A stretch of DNA of 64,000 nt from Paracoccaceae bacterium (GCA_024742455.1 JANSYL010000013.1:1-64000); one strand, 5' to 3'; positions 28,465-38,782 are shown, counted from the first letter of the stretch. Made by a program: numbers and translations. The notes: generated from the sequence alone by a model not told the origin.

Positions 28465-28794
28465 TCATTCCAGCCCTTCCTCCCCCAGCAGGTGGCGACC
28501 GGCGCGATCCTCGACCTCGATCACCCAGAGGTCGGGATCGGACGCGGCCTGCCGCGCCACCACCGAATCCACCTCGGCCTCGGCTCCGTCGCTCAGCACC
28601 ATCCAGACCCGGTCACCGGTCATCGGGTCGAAACTGCGCTGATGCAGTACCGCCTGCCCGTCGAGCGTGTTCAGCTTCACCAGAACCGCGCCGGCCGTGT
28701 CATCGCCATGGCGCACCACGAAGGCGGGGATGTCGGCCAGCCGCAGCCGCGCCAGATAGGCCTGCACCCAGAATTCGGCGGTCAGGCGGGCCAA
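28465..28794 (-). CDS. DUF1491 family protein, TTG start
   Basis: A 109-residue soluble protein that matches DUF1491: WVQAYLARLRLADIPAFVV, HGDDTAGAVLVKLNTLDG, then DRVWMVL and DLWVIEVEDRAGRHLL. The family is alphaproteobacterial and its function is unknown. The likely start is TTG at 28792-28794, only 3 bases after the era stop and in the same reading frame as era, so the two genes are separated by TAG-CCA alone. The arrangement era-DUF1491-recO is common in Rhodobacterales. Confidence 0.83.
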   Translation of the reverse strand: MARLTAEFWVQAYLARLRLADIPAFVVRHGDDTAGAVLVKLNTLDGQAVLHQRSFDPMTGDRVWMVLSDGAEAEVDSVVARQAASDPDLWVIEVEDRAGRHLLGEEGLE

Positions 28795-28797
28795 TGG

Positions 28798-29721
28798 CTA
28801 CCCGCCATCCTTGAAATCGAGGCCCATCTCGGAATACCGCGCCGCCTCGTCCAGCCAGCCGGGGCGCACCTTGACCTGCAGGAACAGATGGACCTTGCGG
28901 TCGAGAAACGCCTCCAGCTCCTCGCGCGCGGCCTTGGAGACGGATTTGATCGTCTCGCCCTTGTGGCCCAGCACGATCCCCTTGTGGCCGTCGCGGGCGA
29001 CATAGACCACCTGGTCGATCCGGGCCGAGCCATCGCTGCGTTCCTCCCAGGATTCGGTCTCGACGGTCAGCTGATAGGGCAGTTCCTGATGCAGGCGCAG
29101 CGTCAGCTTTTCGCGCGTCGTCTCGGCGGCCAGCATGCGCATCGGCAGATCGGCGATCTGGTCCTCGGGGTAGAGCCACGGGCCTTCCGGCACCTCGCCC
29201 GCCAGCCAGTCCATCAGGTCTTCCGTGCCATAGCCCTTTTCGGCGGAGATCATGAAGGTCTGCACGAAATCGAAGGCGGCGTTCATCTTTTCACTGAGGC
29301 CCAGCAGCACCGGCGCCTCGACCCGGTCGATCTTGTTGATGGCCAAGGCCACGGGGCGGCCCCCCGCCACCTCGCCCAGGCCATCGAGGATCGCCTGCAC
29401 CCCTTCGGTCAGGCCGCGATGCGCCTCGACCAGCAGGACCACGATATCGGCATCCGCCGCCCCGCCCCATGCCGCGGCCACCATCGCCCGGTCAAGCCTG
29501 CGGCGCGGCCGGAACAGGCCCGGCGTGTCGACGAAGATCAACTGGCTTGCGCCCCGCATCGCCACGCCACGGATGCGCGCGCGCGTCGTCTGCACCTTGT
29601 GGGTGACGATGGACACTTTTGCGCCCACCAGCCGGTTCAGCAGCGTGGACTTGCCGGCGTTGGGCTCTCCGATCAGGGCGATGAAACCGGCGCGGGTGGG
29701 GGATGCGGGGGCGTCTGACAT
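28798..29721 (-). CDS. era: GTPase Era
   Basis: A 307-residue Era GTPase needed for 16S rRNA maturation and 30S assembly. The G motifs are GEPNAGKST (G1), VDTPGLF (G3) and NKID (G4); the C-terminal KH domain carries the VYVARDGHKGIVLGHKG segment. The ATG at 29719-29721 was chosen because the P-loop then sits near residue 15-25, as in the family; the open frame upstream is not conserved. rnc lies 46 bp upstream on the same strand. Confidence 0.96.
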   Translation of the reverse strand: MSDAPASPTRAGFIALIGEPNAGKSTLLNRLVGAKVSIVTHKVQTTRARIRGVAMRGASQLIFVDTPGLFRPRRRLDRAMVAAAWGGAADADIVVLLVEAHRGLTEGVQAILDGLGEVAGGRPVALAINKIDRVEAPVLLGLSEKMNAAFDFVQTFMISAEKGYGTEDLMDWLAGEVPEGPWLYPEDQIADLPMRMLAAETTREKLTLRLHQELPYQLTVETESWEERSDGSARIDQVVYVARDGHKGIVLGHKGETIKSVSKAAREELEAFLDRKVHLFLQVKVRPGWLDEAARYSEMGLDFKDGG

Positions 29722-29767
29722 AACGGGGGGCCTTACGGGATCACAGCGGCCAAGACCAGCGCCGCCG

Positions 29768-30448
29768 TCATGCCTGCACCCGGTCCAAGAGCGCCGCCGC
29801 CGCCGCCTGTTCGGCCTGGCGTTTCGAACTGGCCCGGGCCTTTTCCGTCTCACCCGATTGCAGGCGGGCCTCGACCGTGAAGACGGGGGCGTGGTCGGGG
29901 CCGGTGCGCGCGACCTCGGTATAGGCGGGGGGCGTCTGGCCACGGGCCTGCGCCCATTCCTGCAGCGCGGTCTTGGCGTCGCGGGCATCGGCCTCGACCG
30001 CAGCCACCCGGTCACCCCATAGCCGCAGGACGACCCCGCGCGCCGCGTCATATCCGGCATCAAGATAAACAGCGGCGATCACCGCCTCCATCGCGTCGCC
30101 CAGAAGCGCGGTCTTGCGGCGCCCGCCCGTCGACATCTCGGATTTGCCGATCTTGAGGACCGACCCGATGTCGATGTCCCGCGCGACATCGGCGCAGGCT
30201 TCCTTGCGGACAAGGGCATTGAACCGGGGGGCAAGCGTTCCTTCCTTAGCCGCCGGGTCATGGGCCAGCACCGCCTCGGCCATCACCAGCCCCAGCACCC
30301 TGTCGCCCAGAAATTCAAGCCGCTGGTTGTCGGGGCGCGTGTCGGAAGACAGCGAGGAATGGGTCAGCGCGCGGATCAGAAGGTCGGGGGTCGTGAAGTC
30401 ATGGCCCAGCCGGGCCGAGAACGCAGACAGGTCTTTCGACAGCTTCAC
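29768..30448 (-). CDS. rnc: Ribonuclease III
   Basis: A 226-residue RNase III, the same length as the E. coli enzyme. The catalytic signature reads [15 protein letters not shown] (Arg in place of the usual Ser), followed by the second acidic region [16 protein letters not shown]-terminal double-stranded RNA-binding domain ends [13 protein letters not shown]. It processes rRNA precursors and structured mRNAs. The GTG at 30446-30448 overlaps the lepB TGA (GTGA), indicating coupling; an upstream ATG would overlap lepB by 37 bases. Confidence 0.95.
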   Translation of the reverse strand: MKLSKDLSAFSARLGHDFTTPDLLIRALTHSSLSSDTRPDNQRLEFLGDRVLGLVMAEAVLAHDPAAKEGTLAPRFNALVRKEACADVARDIDIGSVLKIGKSEMSTGGRRKTALLGDAMEAVIAAVYLDAGYDAARGVVLRLWGDRVAAVEADARDAKTALQEWAQARGQTPPAYTEVARTGPDHAPVFTVEARLQSGETEKARASSKRQAEQAAAAALLDRVQA

Positions 30449-31230
30449 TCGATCGCCTCGAAGAACCGGTCCGACCGCCACGTCCAGAAATAGATCATCC
30501 GCTGGCCGGCGGAGGAAAACATCACCCGGTCGGCACGGCCCAGCAGGTTTTCCATGGGAACGAAGCCCACGCCGCCCACCGATTGCGGGAACCGCGAATC
30601 GATGGAATTGTCGCGGTTATCGCCCATCACGAAGACATGCCCCTCGGGCACCACGTATTCGGGGGTGTCATCGCCGCGCCCGTCCTCGTCGATGCTGAGC
30701 ACGGAATGGGTCACGCCACCGGGCAGGGTTTCGGTAAAGCGGTCCTTTTCGCACAGCCCGCCCTGGCCCACCGGCGCATTGGAACAGCGCGGCAGCTGCT
30801 GTTGCGGACCCTGTCGGGTGAATTCCTCGACAAAGGGGGCCTCGGGGCTGAGCGTGGCAGGTTCGCCGTTCAGAAACAGAACCCCGCCCCGCATCTGAAC
30901 CGTGTCGCCCGGCAGGCCGATCACCCGCTTGATGAAATCGGTGTTGTTGACCGGGTGGCGGAACACCACCACGTCGCCGCGTTCGGGCATCGAGCCGAAG
31001 ATGCGGCCCGAGAAGGGGCAGATCGAGAACGGGCAGGAATGGCGCGAATAGCCATAGGCCATCTTGTTGACGAACAGGAAATCGCCGACCAGCAGCGTGT
31101 CCTTCATCGATCCGGACGGGATCCAGAAGGGCTGAAAGAACAGGGTGCGGAAGACGCCCGCGATCAAAAGGGCATAGACCACGGTTTTCACCGTTTCCCA
31201 CACACCGTCCTGTTTGGCTGACGTGGCCAT
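30445..31230 (-). CDS. lepB: Signal peptidase I
   Basis: A 261-residue inner-membrane protease that removes signal peptides. The N-terminal helix ([16 protein letters not shown]) is followed by the catalytic Ser in [10 protein letters not shown] and the general-base Lys in [11 protein letters not shown]; the late [11 protein letters not shown] block is also present. The [20 protein letters not shown] insert contains two Cys. It is translationally coupled to rnc by a 4-base overlap. Confidence 0.96.
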   Translation of the reverse strand: MATSAKQDGVWETVKTVVYALLIAGVFRTLFFQPFWIPSGSMKDTLLVGDFLFVNKMAYGYSRHSCPFSICPFSGRIFGSMPERGDVVVFRHPVNNTDFIKRVIGLPGDTVQMRGGVLFLNGEPATLSPEAPFVEEFTRQGPQQQLPRCSNAPVGQGGLCEKDRFTETLPGGVTHSVLSIDEDGRGDDTPEYVVPEGHVFVMGDNRDNSIDSRFPQSVGGVGFVPMENLLGRADRVMFSSAGQRMIYFWTWRSDRFFEAIE

Positions 31231-31330
31231 GCTGCGCCCCCTGCCCGAATTGCCTTTGAAATGCTGAGGCGTGTCATGGTCCGCACCCGGGGCGAAGTCA
31301 AGGAAACCGGCCGCCCGTCCGGGGCCGCGA

Positions 31331-31783
31331 TCAAAGCACCTTGCGCCGCGACACCGGGCCCACGATGGGGCGTTTCTCGGCCTCGTCCTCGGGCAGGGCC
31401 TCGATCACGACGGTGGCCTGCGCCCAGGGGTGATCGTCGGTCAGGCTGACATGAAGAATGGCGGTGTAGCCATCGGGCGTCATCTGTTCCAGCCTTTCCT
31501 TGGCCCAGCCCGTCACCTCCATCACCGGCTGGCCGGTGGGCATGTTCTTGACCGCCATGTCCTTCCACGCGATGCCCATGCGCAATCCGGTGCCCAGCGC
31601 CTTGGAACAGGCCTCTTTCGCGGCCCATCGTTTCGCGTAGACGGCCGCCGGATCCTTCATGCGTTCGGCCCGGTTCTGTTCGGTGATCGTGAAGACGCGG
31701 TCGCGGAACCGGTCGCCGAACCTGTCGAGCGCGCGCTGGATGCGCTCGATATTGGCCAGGTCGGTGCCGATGCCCAGGATCAT
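31331..31783 (-). CDS. acpS: Holo-[acyl-carrier-protein] synthase
   Basis: A 150-residue AcpS that attaches 4'-phosphopantetheine to acyl carrier protein. The Mg-binding [12 protein letters not shown] start and the [14 protein letters not shown] block are diagnostic. The ATG overlaps the stop of the upstream secreted-protein gene (ATGA). The C-terminus is about 15 residues longer than the E. coli protein. It is 100 bp upstream of lepB. Confidence 0.95.
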   Translation of the reverse strand: MILGIGTDLANIERIQRALDRFGDRFRDRVFTITEQNRAERMKDPAAVYAKRWAAKEACSKALGTGLRMGIAWKDMAVKNMPTGQPVMEVTGWAKERLEQMTPDGYTAILHVSLTDDHPWAQATVVIEALPEDEAEKRPIVGPVSRRKVL

Positions 31784-32244
31784 CTCGACGCGGTCACTTG
31801 TCCCGTCGCCCCGTCGACCATGACGGTCAGGGGCGACATGATGCTGGCCTGCCCGTCATATGTGCCCACGGGCACCGTCACCACCAAACCGTCCACCGGG
31901 TCGTAGCGCGACGTCATCGCGCCCATGTCGACCCCCGCAAAGCCCATGCCCCCGGTGTCCGAGATCAGGGTGCAGGCGGGGTAGGGTTCGTCGAGCACCG
32001 GGTGCGTCACCAGAAGATGCGCGTAGCAGCAGGCCGGTTCGATGGTGTCCAGACCCATGATGCGCACCTCGCCCTCGGCGAAACTCTGCACCGCCACCTC
32101 GGGCGGGGACATCAGGTTGCGGGCGTTCGCCTCGAACGTGTCGCAGGATCGCAGGGTCTGCCCTGCGGCAGGGACCGCCCAGCACAGGGCAACCGATAGT
32201 GCGGCGAAGGCACGCGGCTGGGCGGGCGACACTGGGCGCGGCAT
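31780..32244 (-). CDS. Secreted protein of unknown function
   Basis: A 154-residue protein with a signal peptide ([19 protein letters not shown]) and a small mature domain containing Cys residues in RSCDTF, PACCYAH and YPACTL, possibly forming disulfides. No family is recognised. The ATG at 32242-32244 is chosen because it places the signal peptide at the N-terminus; longer versions carry an unlikely Pro/Arg-rich leader. It overlaps acpS by 4 bases and so belongs to the pdxJ-acpS-lepB run. Confidence 0.65.
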   Translation of the reverse strand: MPRPVSPAQPRAFAALSVALCWAVPAAGQTLRSCDTFEANARNLMSPPEVAVQSFAEGEVRIMGLDTIEPACCYAHLLVTHPVLDEPYPACTLISDTGGMGFAGVDMGAMTSRYDPVDGLVVTVPVGTYDGQASIMSPLTVMVDGATGQVTASR

Positions 32245-32365
32245 TGGGGGCAACCTCCGGGTCTGGATCGGGTCGTGCCGAATGCCCGGACACTCGCCCA
32301 TTCCTTTTGCAACCGCAATGGCATAGGTCGCGTCCGCTTTGCCGCAGGGCCGGGCCGGGCGCGCC

Positions 32366-33109
32366 TCAGGCGCGGGCCGCGTCCATCGCCGCGCGCATCC
32401 GGGCGATGGCGGCGGGCAGGCCCACGAATACCGCATCGCCGATCAGGAAATGCCCGATATTCAGTTCCGCCACCTCGGGGCGCGCGGCGATGGGGCCGAC
32501 CGTGTCATAGGTCAGGCCATGGCCCACATGCACCTCGAGCCCCAGGTCCGCGGCCTGTTTGATCCCGTCCAGAATGCGCGCCAGCTCGGCGTCGCGGGTG
32601 GCGGTATCGCCCTCGGCGGCGGCATCGCAATAGGCGCCGGAATGGATCTCGATCACCGGCGCGCCGATCCTGTGGGCCGCGGTGATCTGCGCCGGATCGG
32701 CGGCGATGAACAACGACACGCGGATGCCCGCATCGCTGAGGTGGCCGATGAAATGGCTCAGCCGGTTTTGGTCGCCCGCCACCTCCAGCCCGCCTTCAGT
32801 CGTGCGTTCCTCGCGCCGTTCGGGCACGATGCAGGCGGCGTGGGGACGGTGCGACAGGGCGATGCCCTGCATCTCGTCGGTGGCGGCCATCTCGAAATTC
32901 AGCGGGATGGTGATCGCGTCCATGATCGCGGCGATATCGGCGTCGCGGATATGGCGGCGGTCTTCGCGCAGATGCGCGGTGATGCCATCGGCGCCTGCCC
33001 CTTCGGCCACCTGTGCCGCCTGCACCGGGTCGGGCAACGCGCCCCCGCGCGCATTCCGCAGCGTCGCCACATGGTCGATATTGACCCCCAACCGCAGATG
33101 TCCGGCCAT
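32366..33109 (-). CDS. pdxJ: Pyridoxine 5'-phosphate synthase
   Basis: A 247-residue TIM-barrel enzyme that condenses 1-deoxyxylulose-5-phosphate with 3-amino-1-hydroxyacetone phosphate to make vitamin B6. The [17 protein letters not shown] start, the [13 protein letters not shown] block and the late [27 protein letters not shown] segments are all family signatures. The ATG at 33107-33109 was chosen to match the conserved N-terminus. It lies 8 bp after the DUF2062 gene. Confidence 0.96.
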   Translation of the reverse strand: MAGHLRLGVNIDHVATLRNARGGALPDPVQAAQVAEGAGADGITAHLREDRRHIRDADIAAIMDAITIPLNFEMAATDEMQGIALSHRPHAACIVPERREERTTEGGLEVAGDQNRLSHFIGHLSDAGIRVSLFIAADPAQITAAHRIGAPVIEIHSGAYCDAAAEGDTATRDAELARILDGIKQAADLGLEVHVGHGLTYDTVGPIAARPEVAELNIGHFLIGDAVFVGLPAAIARMRAAMDAARA

Positions 33110-33117
33110 TCCGCCCC

Positions 33118-33750
33118 CTATTCCGCCGCGCCCGCCTGGCTGCGCAACTTGTCCATTTTCTGTTGCAGCTTGATCGCACGACGCTTCTGGTAGGTCCGGA
33201 TCAAGGGCAGGCTGATGGCATAGCAAAGCGCCCCGCAGATCACGCCGGGGATCAGGCAGCCCACCATGTAGGGAAAGAAGACGTCGTCGTAAAACTGTTC
33301 CAGCGCCGTCCAATGGGCGCGTTCGGGCGTGAACATCGCCTTGAAATTGTGCCACAAATCCCCCGCTGCGCCGGCGAATTTCTGAAACAGGCTGGCATCC
33401 ACCTCGCCCCTCGGGTCACTGCCCAGGATGAAATGGCCGGTCTGCAACGAGATATAGGCGATCGGCAGATAGGTCAGCGGGTTGCCCAGGAAGGTCGCGA
33501 GGATCGCGGCCAGCATCGAGCCGCGCATCAGCTTGGCCAGGACCGCCGCGATCGGGAAGTGAAACCCGAAGAACGGGGTGAAGACCGTGAACGCCCCGGC
33601 GAAGATGCCGCGCGCGATTTCTTCGGGGGATCCGGGCAGGCGGCGCATCCGGTGCTTGACATAGGTCGCCGCCCGCACCCATCCGCCACGCGGCCAGAGC
33701 ACCTCGGAAAACCACCGAAGCCACGGTCGTTGATCACGGCGCTTGAACAC
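33118..33750 (-). CDS. DUF2062 domain membrane protein
   Basis: A 210-residue protein of the DUF2062 family. It has a basic N-terminus, the conserved [19 protein letters not shown] block, a [14 protein letters not shown] helix, and a final pair of hydrophobic segments ([16 protein letters not shown]). A coiled, basic tail follows. The function is unknown. It is a regular neighbour of pdxJ and relA in Rhodobacterales, and lies 64 bp after relA and 8 bp before pdxJ. Confidence 0.88.
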   Translation of the reverse strand: MFKRRDQRPWLRWFSEVLWPRGGWVRAATYVKHRMRRLPGSPEEIARGIFAGAFTVFTPFFGFHFPIAAVLAKLMRGSMLAAILATFLGNPLTYLPIAYISLQTGHFILGSDPRGEVDASLFQKFAGAAGDLWHNFKAMFTPERAHWTALEQFYDDVFFPYMVGCLIPGVICGALCYAISLPLIRTYQKRRAIKLQQKMDKLRSQAGAAE

Positions 33751-33814
33751 CGATGTCGCCTCCCCTGCGCCGGCCAGGCACGGCCGACGTTGCCATCTTC
33801 AGCGATATGGGGCC

Positions 33815-35938
33815 CTACGGGCTGCGGTCCAGATCACGGAACCGGGCCAGCGTGGCCACGTCACTGTCCGCTTCGACCGCCATCATCACGGCATGGAGGT
33901 GTTCGGCGTTGCGCACATCCACGTCGATGAGAAGACGGAAGAAATCCGGTTTCCGATCAACGAAGTGCAGGTCCGAGATATTGGCGTTCTGCTCGCCGAT
34001 CAATGTGCATATTCGCCCCAGCACGCCATGTTCGTTTGAAATGGTGACATCGATGGTGACATTGTGAACCGGGGCATGGCGGCCGTCGGACCAGTGCAGG
34101 TCTATCCAGCGGTCGGGCCGGTCATCGAAGGCGGCCAGCGCCGGACAGTCGATGGTGTGCACGATCGGGCCCTTGCCGGGATAGGTGATGCCCACGATGC
34201 GTTCGCCGGGCACGGCCTGGCAGCATTGGGCCCGCCGCGTTTCGGCGCCGGGCGGCAGGCCGATCACCGCGCGCCGTTCGCTGACTTCGGCCGTTGGTTC
34301 CTGACCTGCCAGTTCGGGGTAAAGCTCGGCCACCACGCGCCGCGCCGACATCTCGGCGCTGCCGATGCGCGCCAGAACATCCTCGCCCCCGCTCAGGTGC
34401 AGCGCCTTGGCTGCCGTCGCCAGCGCCTTGTCGGTGGCCTTCTTGCCGACCTGTTCGAACGCCACCCGCGCCAGTTCCCGGCCCAGCTTGATATAGCGTT
34501 CGCGGTCTTCCTCGCGCAGCGACCGGCGGATCGCGGATTTCGCCCGCCCCGTCACCGCGATGTCGATCCAGGTGGCCTGCGGCGTCTGGCCCTCGGCGGT
34601 CATGATCTCGACGGATTGGCCGTTCTTCAGCCGCGTCCACAGCGGCACGCGCAGCCCGTCGACCTTGGCCCCGACACAGGAATGGCCGATGCGGGTATGG
34701 ATGGAATAGGCGAAATCGATCGGCGTCGCCCCCTTGGGCAGCTTCACCACATCGCCCTTGGGCGTGAAGCAGAACACCTGGTCGGAATACATCTCGAGCT
34801 TCACATGCTCGAGGAAATCCTCGTGATCCTCGGCATTCTGGAACCGTTCGGTCAGCCCCTCGAGCCATTCCGCCGGATCCACGGCAAACGGGTTCTCGGC
34901 GCGGACCCCGTCACGATAGGACCAATGTGCAGCCACGCCCGATTCCGCCACCTCGTGCATCTGGCGGGTGCGGATCTGGATCTCGACGGTCTTGCCGTCG
35001 CGGCCCGAAACCGAGGTATGGATCGACCGGTAGCCGTTCGATTTCGGCTGGCTGATATAGTCCTTGAAGCGCCCCGGTACTGCGCGCCAGCGTTGATGCA
35101 CCGCCCCCAGCACGCGGTAGCAGTCGATATCGGTCTTGGTCAGCACCCGGAACCCGTAGATGTCGGAGAGCCGCGAGAAGGTCAGTTCCTTTTCCTTCAT
35201 CTTGCGCCAGATCGAGAACGGCTTTTTCGCGCGCCCGAAGACATCGGCCTCGATCCCGTGTTTCTCCAGAACCGCCTCGATATCCTCGGTGATGCGGGGG
35301 ATGACCTCGCCGGTTTCCTTCTGCAGCGTGATGAAGCGGCGGATGATCGAGCTGCGTTCCTCGGGGCTGAGGACGCGGAACGACAGGTCCTCAAGCTCGT
35401 CGCGCATCCATTGCATGCCCATGCGCCCGGCCAGCGGCGCATAGATGTCCATCGTCTCCTGCGCCTTCTTCTTCTGCTTTTCCAGCGGCATGTGCCGGAT
35501 CGTGCGCATGTTGTGCAGCCGGTCGGCCAGCTTGACCAGGATCACCCGCAGGTCCTTGGACATCGCCATCAGAAGCTTGCGGAAATTCTCGGCCTGTTTC
35601 GATTCGCGGCTGGAGAGTTCCAGGTTGGTCAGCTTGGTGACCCCGTCGACCAGTTCGGCCACGTCGCGCCCGAACAGATCGGCGATTTCCGTGAAGGTGC
35701 CCTTGGTGTCCTCGATCGTGTCATGCAGCAGCGCGGTGGCAATGGTGGCATCGTCCAGCCGCTGTTCGGTCAGGATCGCGGCGACCGCCACGGGATGGGT
35801 GAAATAGGGCTCGCCCGAATGGCGCGTCTGTCCGTCATGCATGCGCGCCGCGTAATCATGGGCGCGGCGCAGCATCTTCTCGTCGGTCTTGGGGTTGTAG
35901 TTGCGAACCAGGCTGATCAGGTCATCGACGTCGATCAT
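33815..35938 (-). CDS. Bifunctional (p)ppGpp synthetase/hydrolase
   Basis: A 707-residue RelA/SpoT homolog (Rsh). The N-terminal HD hydrolase motif is intact (ALLHDTIEDT, LADRLHNMRT); the synthetase domain has the YRSIHT and EIQIRTRQMHE segments; the TGS domain starts DVVKLPKGATPIDFAYSIHT, and an ACT domain ends the protein. With both active sites intact it should make and degrade (p)ppGpp. I chose the ATG giving MIDVDDLISLVRNYNP, the usual alphaproteobacterial N-terminus; a TTG 33 bases upstream is also open. It is 37 bp after rpoZ. Confidence 0.94.
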   Translation of the reverse strand: MIDVDDLISLVRNYNPKTDEKMLRRAHDYAARMHDGQTRHSGEPYFTHPVAVAAILTEQRLDDATIATALLHDTIEDTKGTFTEIADLFGRDVAELVDGVTKLTNLELSSRESKQAENFRKLLMAMSKDLRVILVKLADRLHNMRTIRHMPLEKQKKKAQETMDIYAPLAGRMGMQWMRDELEDLSFRVLSPEERSSIIRRFITLQKETGEVIPRITEDIEAVLEKHGIEADVFGRAKKPFSIWRKMKEKELTFSRLSDIYGFRVLTKTDIDCYRVLGAVHQRWRAVPGRFKDYISQPKSNGYRSIHTSVSGRDGKTVEIQIRTRQMHEVAESGVAAHWSYRDGVRAENPFAVDPAEWLEGLTERFQNAEDHEDFLEHVKLEMYSDQVFCFTPKGDVVKLPKGATPIDFAYSIHTRIGHSCVGAKVDGLRVPLWTRLKNGQSVEIMTAEGQTPQATWIDIAVTGRAKSAIRRSLREEDRERYIKLGRELARVAFEQVGKKATDKALATAAKALHLSGGEDVLARIGSAEMSARRVVAELYPELAGQEPTAEVSERRAVIGLPPGAETRRAQCCQAVPGERIVGITYPGKGPIVHTIDCPALAAFDDRPDRWIDLHWSDGRHAPVHNVTIDVTISNEHGVLGRICTLIGEQNANISDLHFVDRKPDFFRLLIDVDVRNAEHLHAVMMAVEADSDVATLARFRDLDRSP

Positions 35939-35975
35939 CGCCGCCGTTATGCGATCGGCCTCGTGGTTCAAGGCG

Positions 35976-36329
35976 TCACTTCTGCCCCTGAGCTTCCAGA
36001 AGCGCGCGCAGCATCTGCGCCTCGCTCATGTCGTCCTGGGCCGGGCGGTCCTGTTCGACACCCTGCAACAGGCCCATCGCGTCCTCTTCGGGCTCGTCGA
36101 CCTCGTTCTGGGTCTGCAGGCTTTCGATCAGCCGCTCGCGCAGGTCCTCGGCGATCTGGGTTTCCTCGGCGATCTCGCGCAGGGCCACGACGGGGTTCTT
36201 GTCATTGTCGCGGTCCACGGTGATCGGCGCCCCGGACGAGATTTCCCGCGCGCGGTGGCTGGCCAGCATGACAAGCTCGAACCGGTTGGGAACCTTGTCG
36301 ACGCAGTCTTCGACGGTAACGCGGGCCAT
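35976..36329 (-). CDS. rpoZ: RNA polymerase omega subunit
   Basis: A 117-residue omega subunit starting [20 protein letters not shown] with the ASHRAREIS segment, the canonical family N-terminus. It helps assemble RNA polymerase and contributes to the ppGpp site, which fits its position directly upstream of the (p)ppGpp synthetase gene. The C-terminal tail is acidic. Confidence 0.96.
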   Translation of the reverse strand: MARVTVEDCVDKVPNRFELVMLASHRAREISSGAPITVDRDNDKNPVVALREIAEETQIAEDLRERLIESLQTQNEVDEPEEDAMGLLQGVEQDRPAQDDMSEAQMLRALLEAQGQK

Positions 36330-36456
36330 GAACGATCACTCCGGGGCAGGTTGGGGATAGCCGAAACCCTGCACATAAAGCGCGCCCGCCTGTCATGCAA
36401 GCCCCGGCAGGGCGCGCACGCGGTCCGAAACCGAAGCCCCGATCCGACCCCCGCGC

Positions 36457-37044
36457 CTAAAGTCGCCGGATCGCGGCGCGGTCGGCGCCGGGCAGCGCCG
36501 CCAGCATCTGGGCCACGCTTTGCCCGGTCACCGGGTGGACCCAATCCGGGGCCACATCCGCCAAGGGTACCAGCACAAAACCCCGCTCGGCCATGCGGGG
36601 ATGCGGCAGGATCAGGGTATCGGGCGCCTCGGCCCCGGCCCGCGCGGGCGGCAGCGCGGCCCATCGGGTCTGGGTGCGGGTGTCCGGCAGCACCATCTTC
36701 CCCAGCGCAATGAGGTCGAGGTCGATCACCCGGGCCTCCCACCGCGCGCGGCGTTCGCGGCCTATCCCGGCCTCGATCCCGTGCAGCGAATCCAGCAGGG
36801 CGCGCGCCGAGCCGCCCCACCGGAGCCGCAGCGCGGCGTTGACGAAGTCGGGCCCGGAGCCGGGCGGATAGGCGGGCGTGGCATAAAGCGCGCTGTGATC
36901 CACCCCGCCCTCCGACAGATCGGCGACCGCCGCCATGGCCCGGCGCACCGTGTCTTTTGGCGCCATTTCGCCGGGCAGGTTTGCCCCCACGGCCACCAGC
37001 GCGTCCTGTGCAACATTTTCGTGACACTCGTCTTGCGCCTGCAT
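36457..37044 (-). CDS. folK: 2-amino-4-hydroxy-6-hydroxymethyldihydropteridine diphosphokinase
   Basis: A 195-residue HPPK of folate synthesis. The start segment ALVAVGANLPGE, the LYATPAYPPGSGPDFVNAAL block, and the catalytic ARVIDLDLIALG motif with LPHPRMAERGFVLVPLADV are diagnostic. The N-terminus is about 15 residues longer than usual and a downstream start cannot be excluded. It is divergent from the NYN-domain gene with a 104-bp gap. Confidence 0.92.
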   Translation of the reverse strand: MQAQDECHENVAQDALVAVGANLPGEMAPKDTVRRAMAAVADLSEGGVDHSALYATPAYPPGSGPDFVNAALRLRWGGSARALLDSLHGIEAGIGRERRARWEARVIDLDLIALGKMVLPDTRTQTRWAALPPARAGAEAPDTLILPHPRMAERGFVLVPLADVAPDWVHPVTGQSVAQMLAALPGADRAAIRRL

Positions 37045-37148
37045 CGCAAATCCTTATTTCACGGGCATCCATCGCGCGGCGGACGCGGTCGTTTCACTCC
37101 CGACCCTACATGGCCGCGCGCATGGCGCATTTCACGGGATTGTCTGCA

Positions 37149-37724
37149 ATGTTTTACAGAGACGAAAAACTGGCGCTGTTCATTGACGGGGCCAATCTTT
37201 ACGCCGCCGCCAAGGCTCTGGGCTTCGACATTGATTACAAGCTTCTGCGGCAGGAATTCATGCAACGGGGCAAGCTCTTGCGCGCATTCTATTACACCGC
37301 GCTGCTGGAGAATGACGAATATTCGCCGATCCGCCCCCTGGTCGACTGGCTGCATTACAACGGCTTCACCATGGTCACCAAACCCGCCAAGGAATTCACC
37401 GACAGCCAGGGCCGCCGCAAGATCAAGGGCAACATGGATATCGAGCTGGCCGTCGACGCGATGGAGATTGCCGAACATGTCGATCATATCGTACTATTCT
37501 CGGGCGATGGCGATTTCCGGTCGCTGGTCGAGGCGGTGCAGCGCAAGGGCTGCCGGGTCTCGGTGGTGTCCACCATCCGCAGCCAGCCGCCGATGATTGC
37601 CGATGACCTGCGCCGCCAGGCCGACAATTTCATCGAGCTCGACGAGCTGAAGGAGGTCATCGGCCGCCCCCCGCGTGAGCCGCGCCCCCATGAGGACGAG
37701 GCAGACGCCGGGGCCGAGGCATAG
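37149..37724 (+). CDS. NYN domain protein (LabA/DUF88 family)
   Basis: A 191-residue protein of the PIN-like NYN nuclease family. The four acidic active-site regions are visible: FIDGANLYAA, the KGNMDIELAVDAM segment, FSGDGDFRSLVEA, and the later RRQADNFIELDEL. Family members bind or cut RNA, and this subgroup is often named LabA-like. It starts at MFYRDEKLAL; an upstream in-frame ATG at about 37122 is possible. The C-terminal tail is acidic and unstructured. Confidence 0.88.
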   Translation: MFYRDEKLALFIDGANLYAAAKALGFDIDYKLLRQEFMQRGKLLRAFYYTALLENDEYSPIRPLVDWLHYNGFTMVTKPAKEFTDSQGRRKIKGNMDIELAVDAMEIAEHVDHIVLFSGDGDFRSLVEAVQRKGCRVSVVSTIRSQPPMIADDLRRQADNFIELDELKEVIGRPPREPRPHEDEADAGAEA

Positions 37725-37798
37725 CCGCGCACTGGACGCACAACGCGGCAGGGCTTAGGCTTTGCCGTGATGATCCTGCATGACGAGTGCTGTCCGCG

Positions 37799-38752
37799 AT
37801 GACCTCGAAGCCGCCCCTCACCATCCTCATGGCCGCCCCGCGCGGGTTCTGCGCGGGTGTCGACCGCGCCATCAAGATCGTGGAGATGGCGCTGGAGAAA
37901 TGGGGCGCGCCGGTCTTTGTCCGGCACGAGATCGTCCATAACAAATACGTGGTCGATGACCTGCGCGCCAAGGGGGCTGTATTCGTCAAGGAGCTTGACG
38001 AATGCCCCGATGACCGCCCGGTGATCTTTTCCGCCCATGGCGTGCCGAAATCGGTGCCCGCAGCCGCGCAGGCGCGGAAGATGCTGTTCGTCGATGCGAC
38101 CTGCCCCCTGGTGTCGAAGGTCCATATCGAGGCCGCCCGCCACCACGAGAACGGCCTCCAGATGATCATGATCGGCCATGCGGGCCACCCCGAAACGCTG
38201 GGCACAATGGGCCAGCTGCCGCCCGGCGAGGTGCTGCTGGTCGAAACGGTCGAAGACGTGGCCACCGTCGATGTGCGCGACCCGGACCGCCTTGCCTTCA
38301 TCACCCAGACCACGCTCAGCATCGATGACACGGCGGATATCGTGGCCGCGCTCAAGGCGCGCTTCCCCGCCATCACCGGCCCCCACAAGGAAGACATCTG
38401 CTACGCCACCACCAACCGGCAGGAGGCGGTGAAAGCGATGGCCCCCAAGGCCGATGCGATGCTGGTGGTGGGCGCGCCCAATTCGTCGAATTCCAAACGC
38501 CTGGTCGAGGTCGGCGCGCGCGCCGGCTGCCCCTATGCACAACTGGTCCAGCGGGCATCTGACATCGACTGGCGTGCGCTGGAAGGCATCCGGACGCTTG
38601 GCATCACCGCCGGGGCATCCGCCCCCGAGGTGCTGATCAACGAGGTGGTCGACGCCTTTCGCGCGCAATACGACGTGACGGTCGAGGTGGTGGAGACAGC
38701 GGTCGAAAACGTCGAGTTCAAGGTGCCGCGGGTGCTGCGGGAGACGGCGTGA
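37799..38752 (+). CDS. ispH: 4-hydroxy-3-methylbut-2-enyl diphosphate reductase
   Basis: A 317-residue iron-sulfur enzyme, the last step of the MEP isoprenoid pathway. Three cluster cysteines lie in [19 protein letters not shown] and AGCPYAQL or the nearby conserved Cys, and the substrate block [11 protein letters not shown] is present. The chosen ATG gives [18 protein letters not shown]. It supplies isoprenoids for quinones, carotenoids and, in phototrophs, bacteriochlorophyll side chains. No close operon partner is seen. Confidence 0.95.
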   Translation: MTSKPPLTILMAAPRGFCAGVDRAIKIVEMALEKWGAPVFVRHEIVHNKYVVDDLRAKGAVFVKELDECPDDRPVIFSAHGVPKSVPAAAQARKMLFVDATCPLVSKVHIEAARHHENGLQMIMIGHAGHPETLGTMGQLPPGEVLLVETVEDVATVDVRDPDRLAFITQTTLSIDDTADIVAALKARFPAITGPHKEDICYATTNRQEAVKAMAPKADAMLVVGAPNSSNSKRLVEVGARAGCPYAQLVQRASDIDWRALEGIRTLGITAGASAPEVLINEVVDAFRAQYDVTVEVVETAVENVEFKVPRVLRETA

Positions 38753-38782
38753 GGGGCGCGCGGTCACGCTCTGCGAGGGGAC

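Noticed and set aside
34064-36223. 719-codon plus-strand open frame opposite the (p)ppGpp synthetase gene
   Set aside because: Composition is Arg/Pro/His/Gln rich with no domain; the opposite strand encodes an unmistakable Rsh protein.
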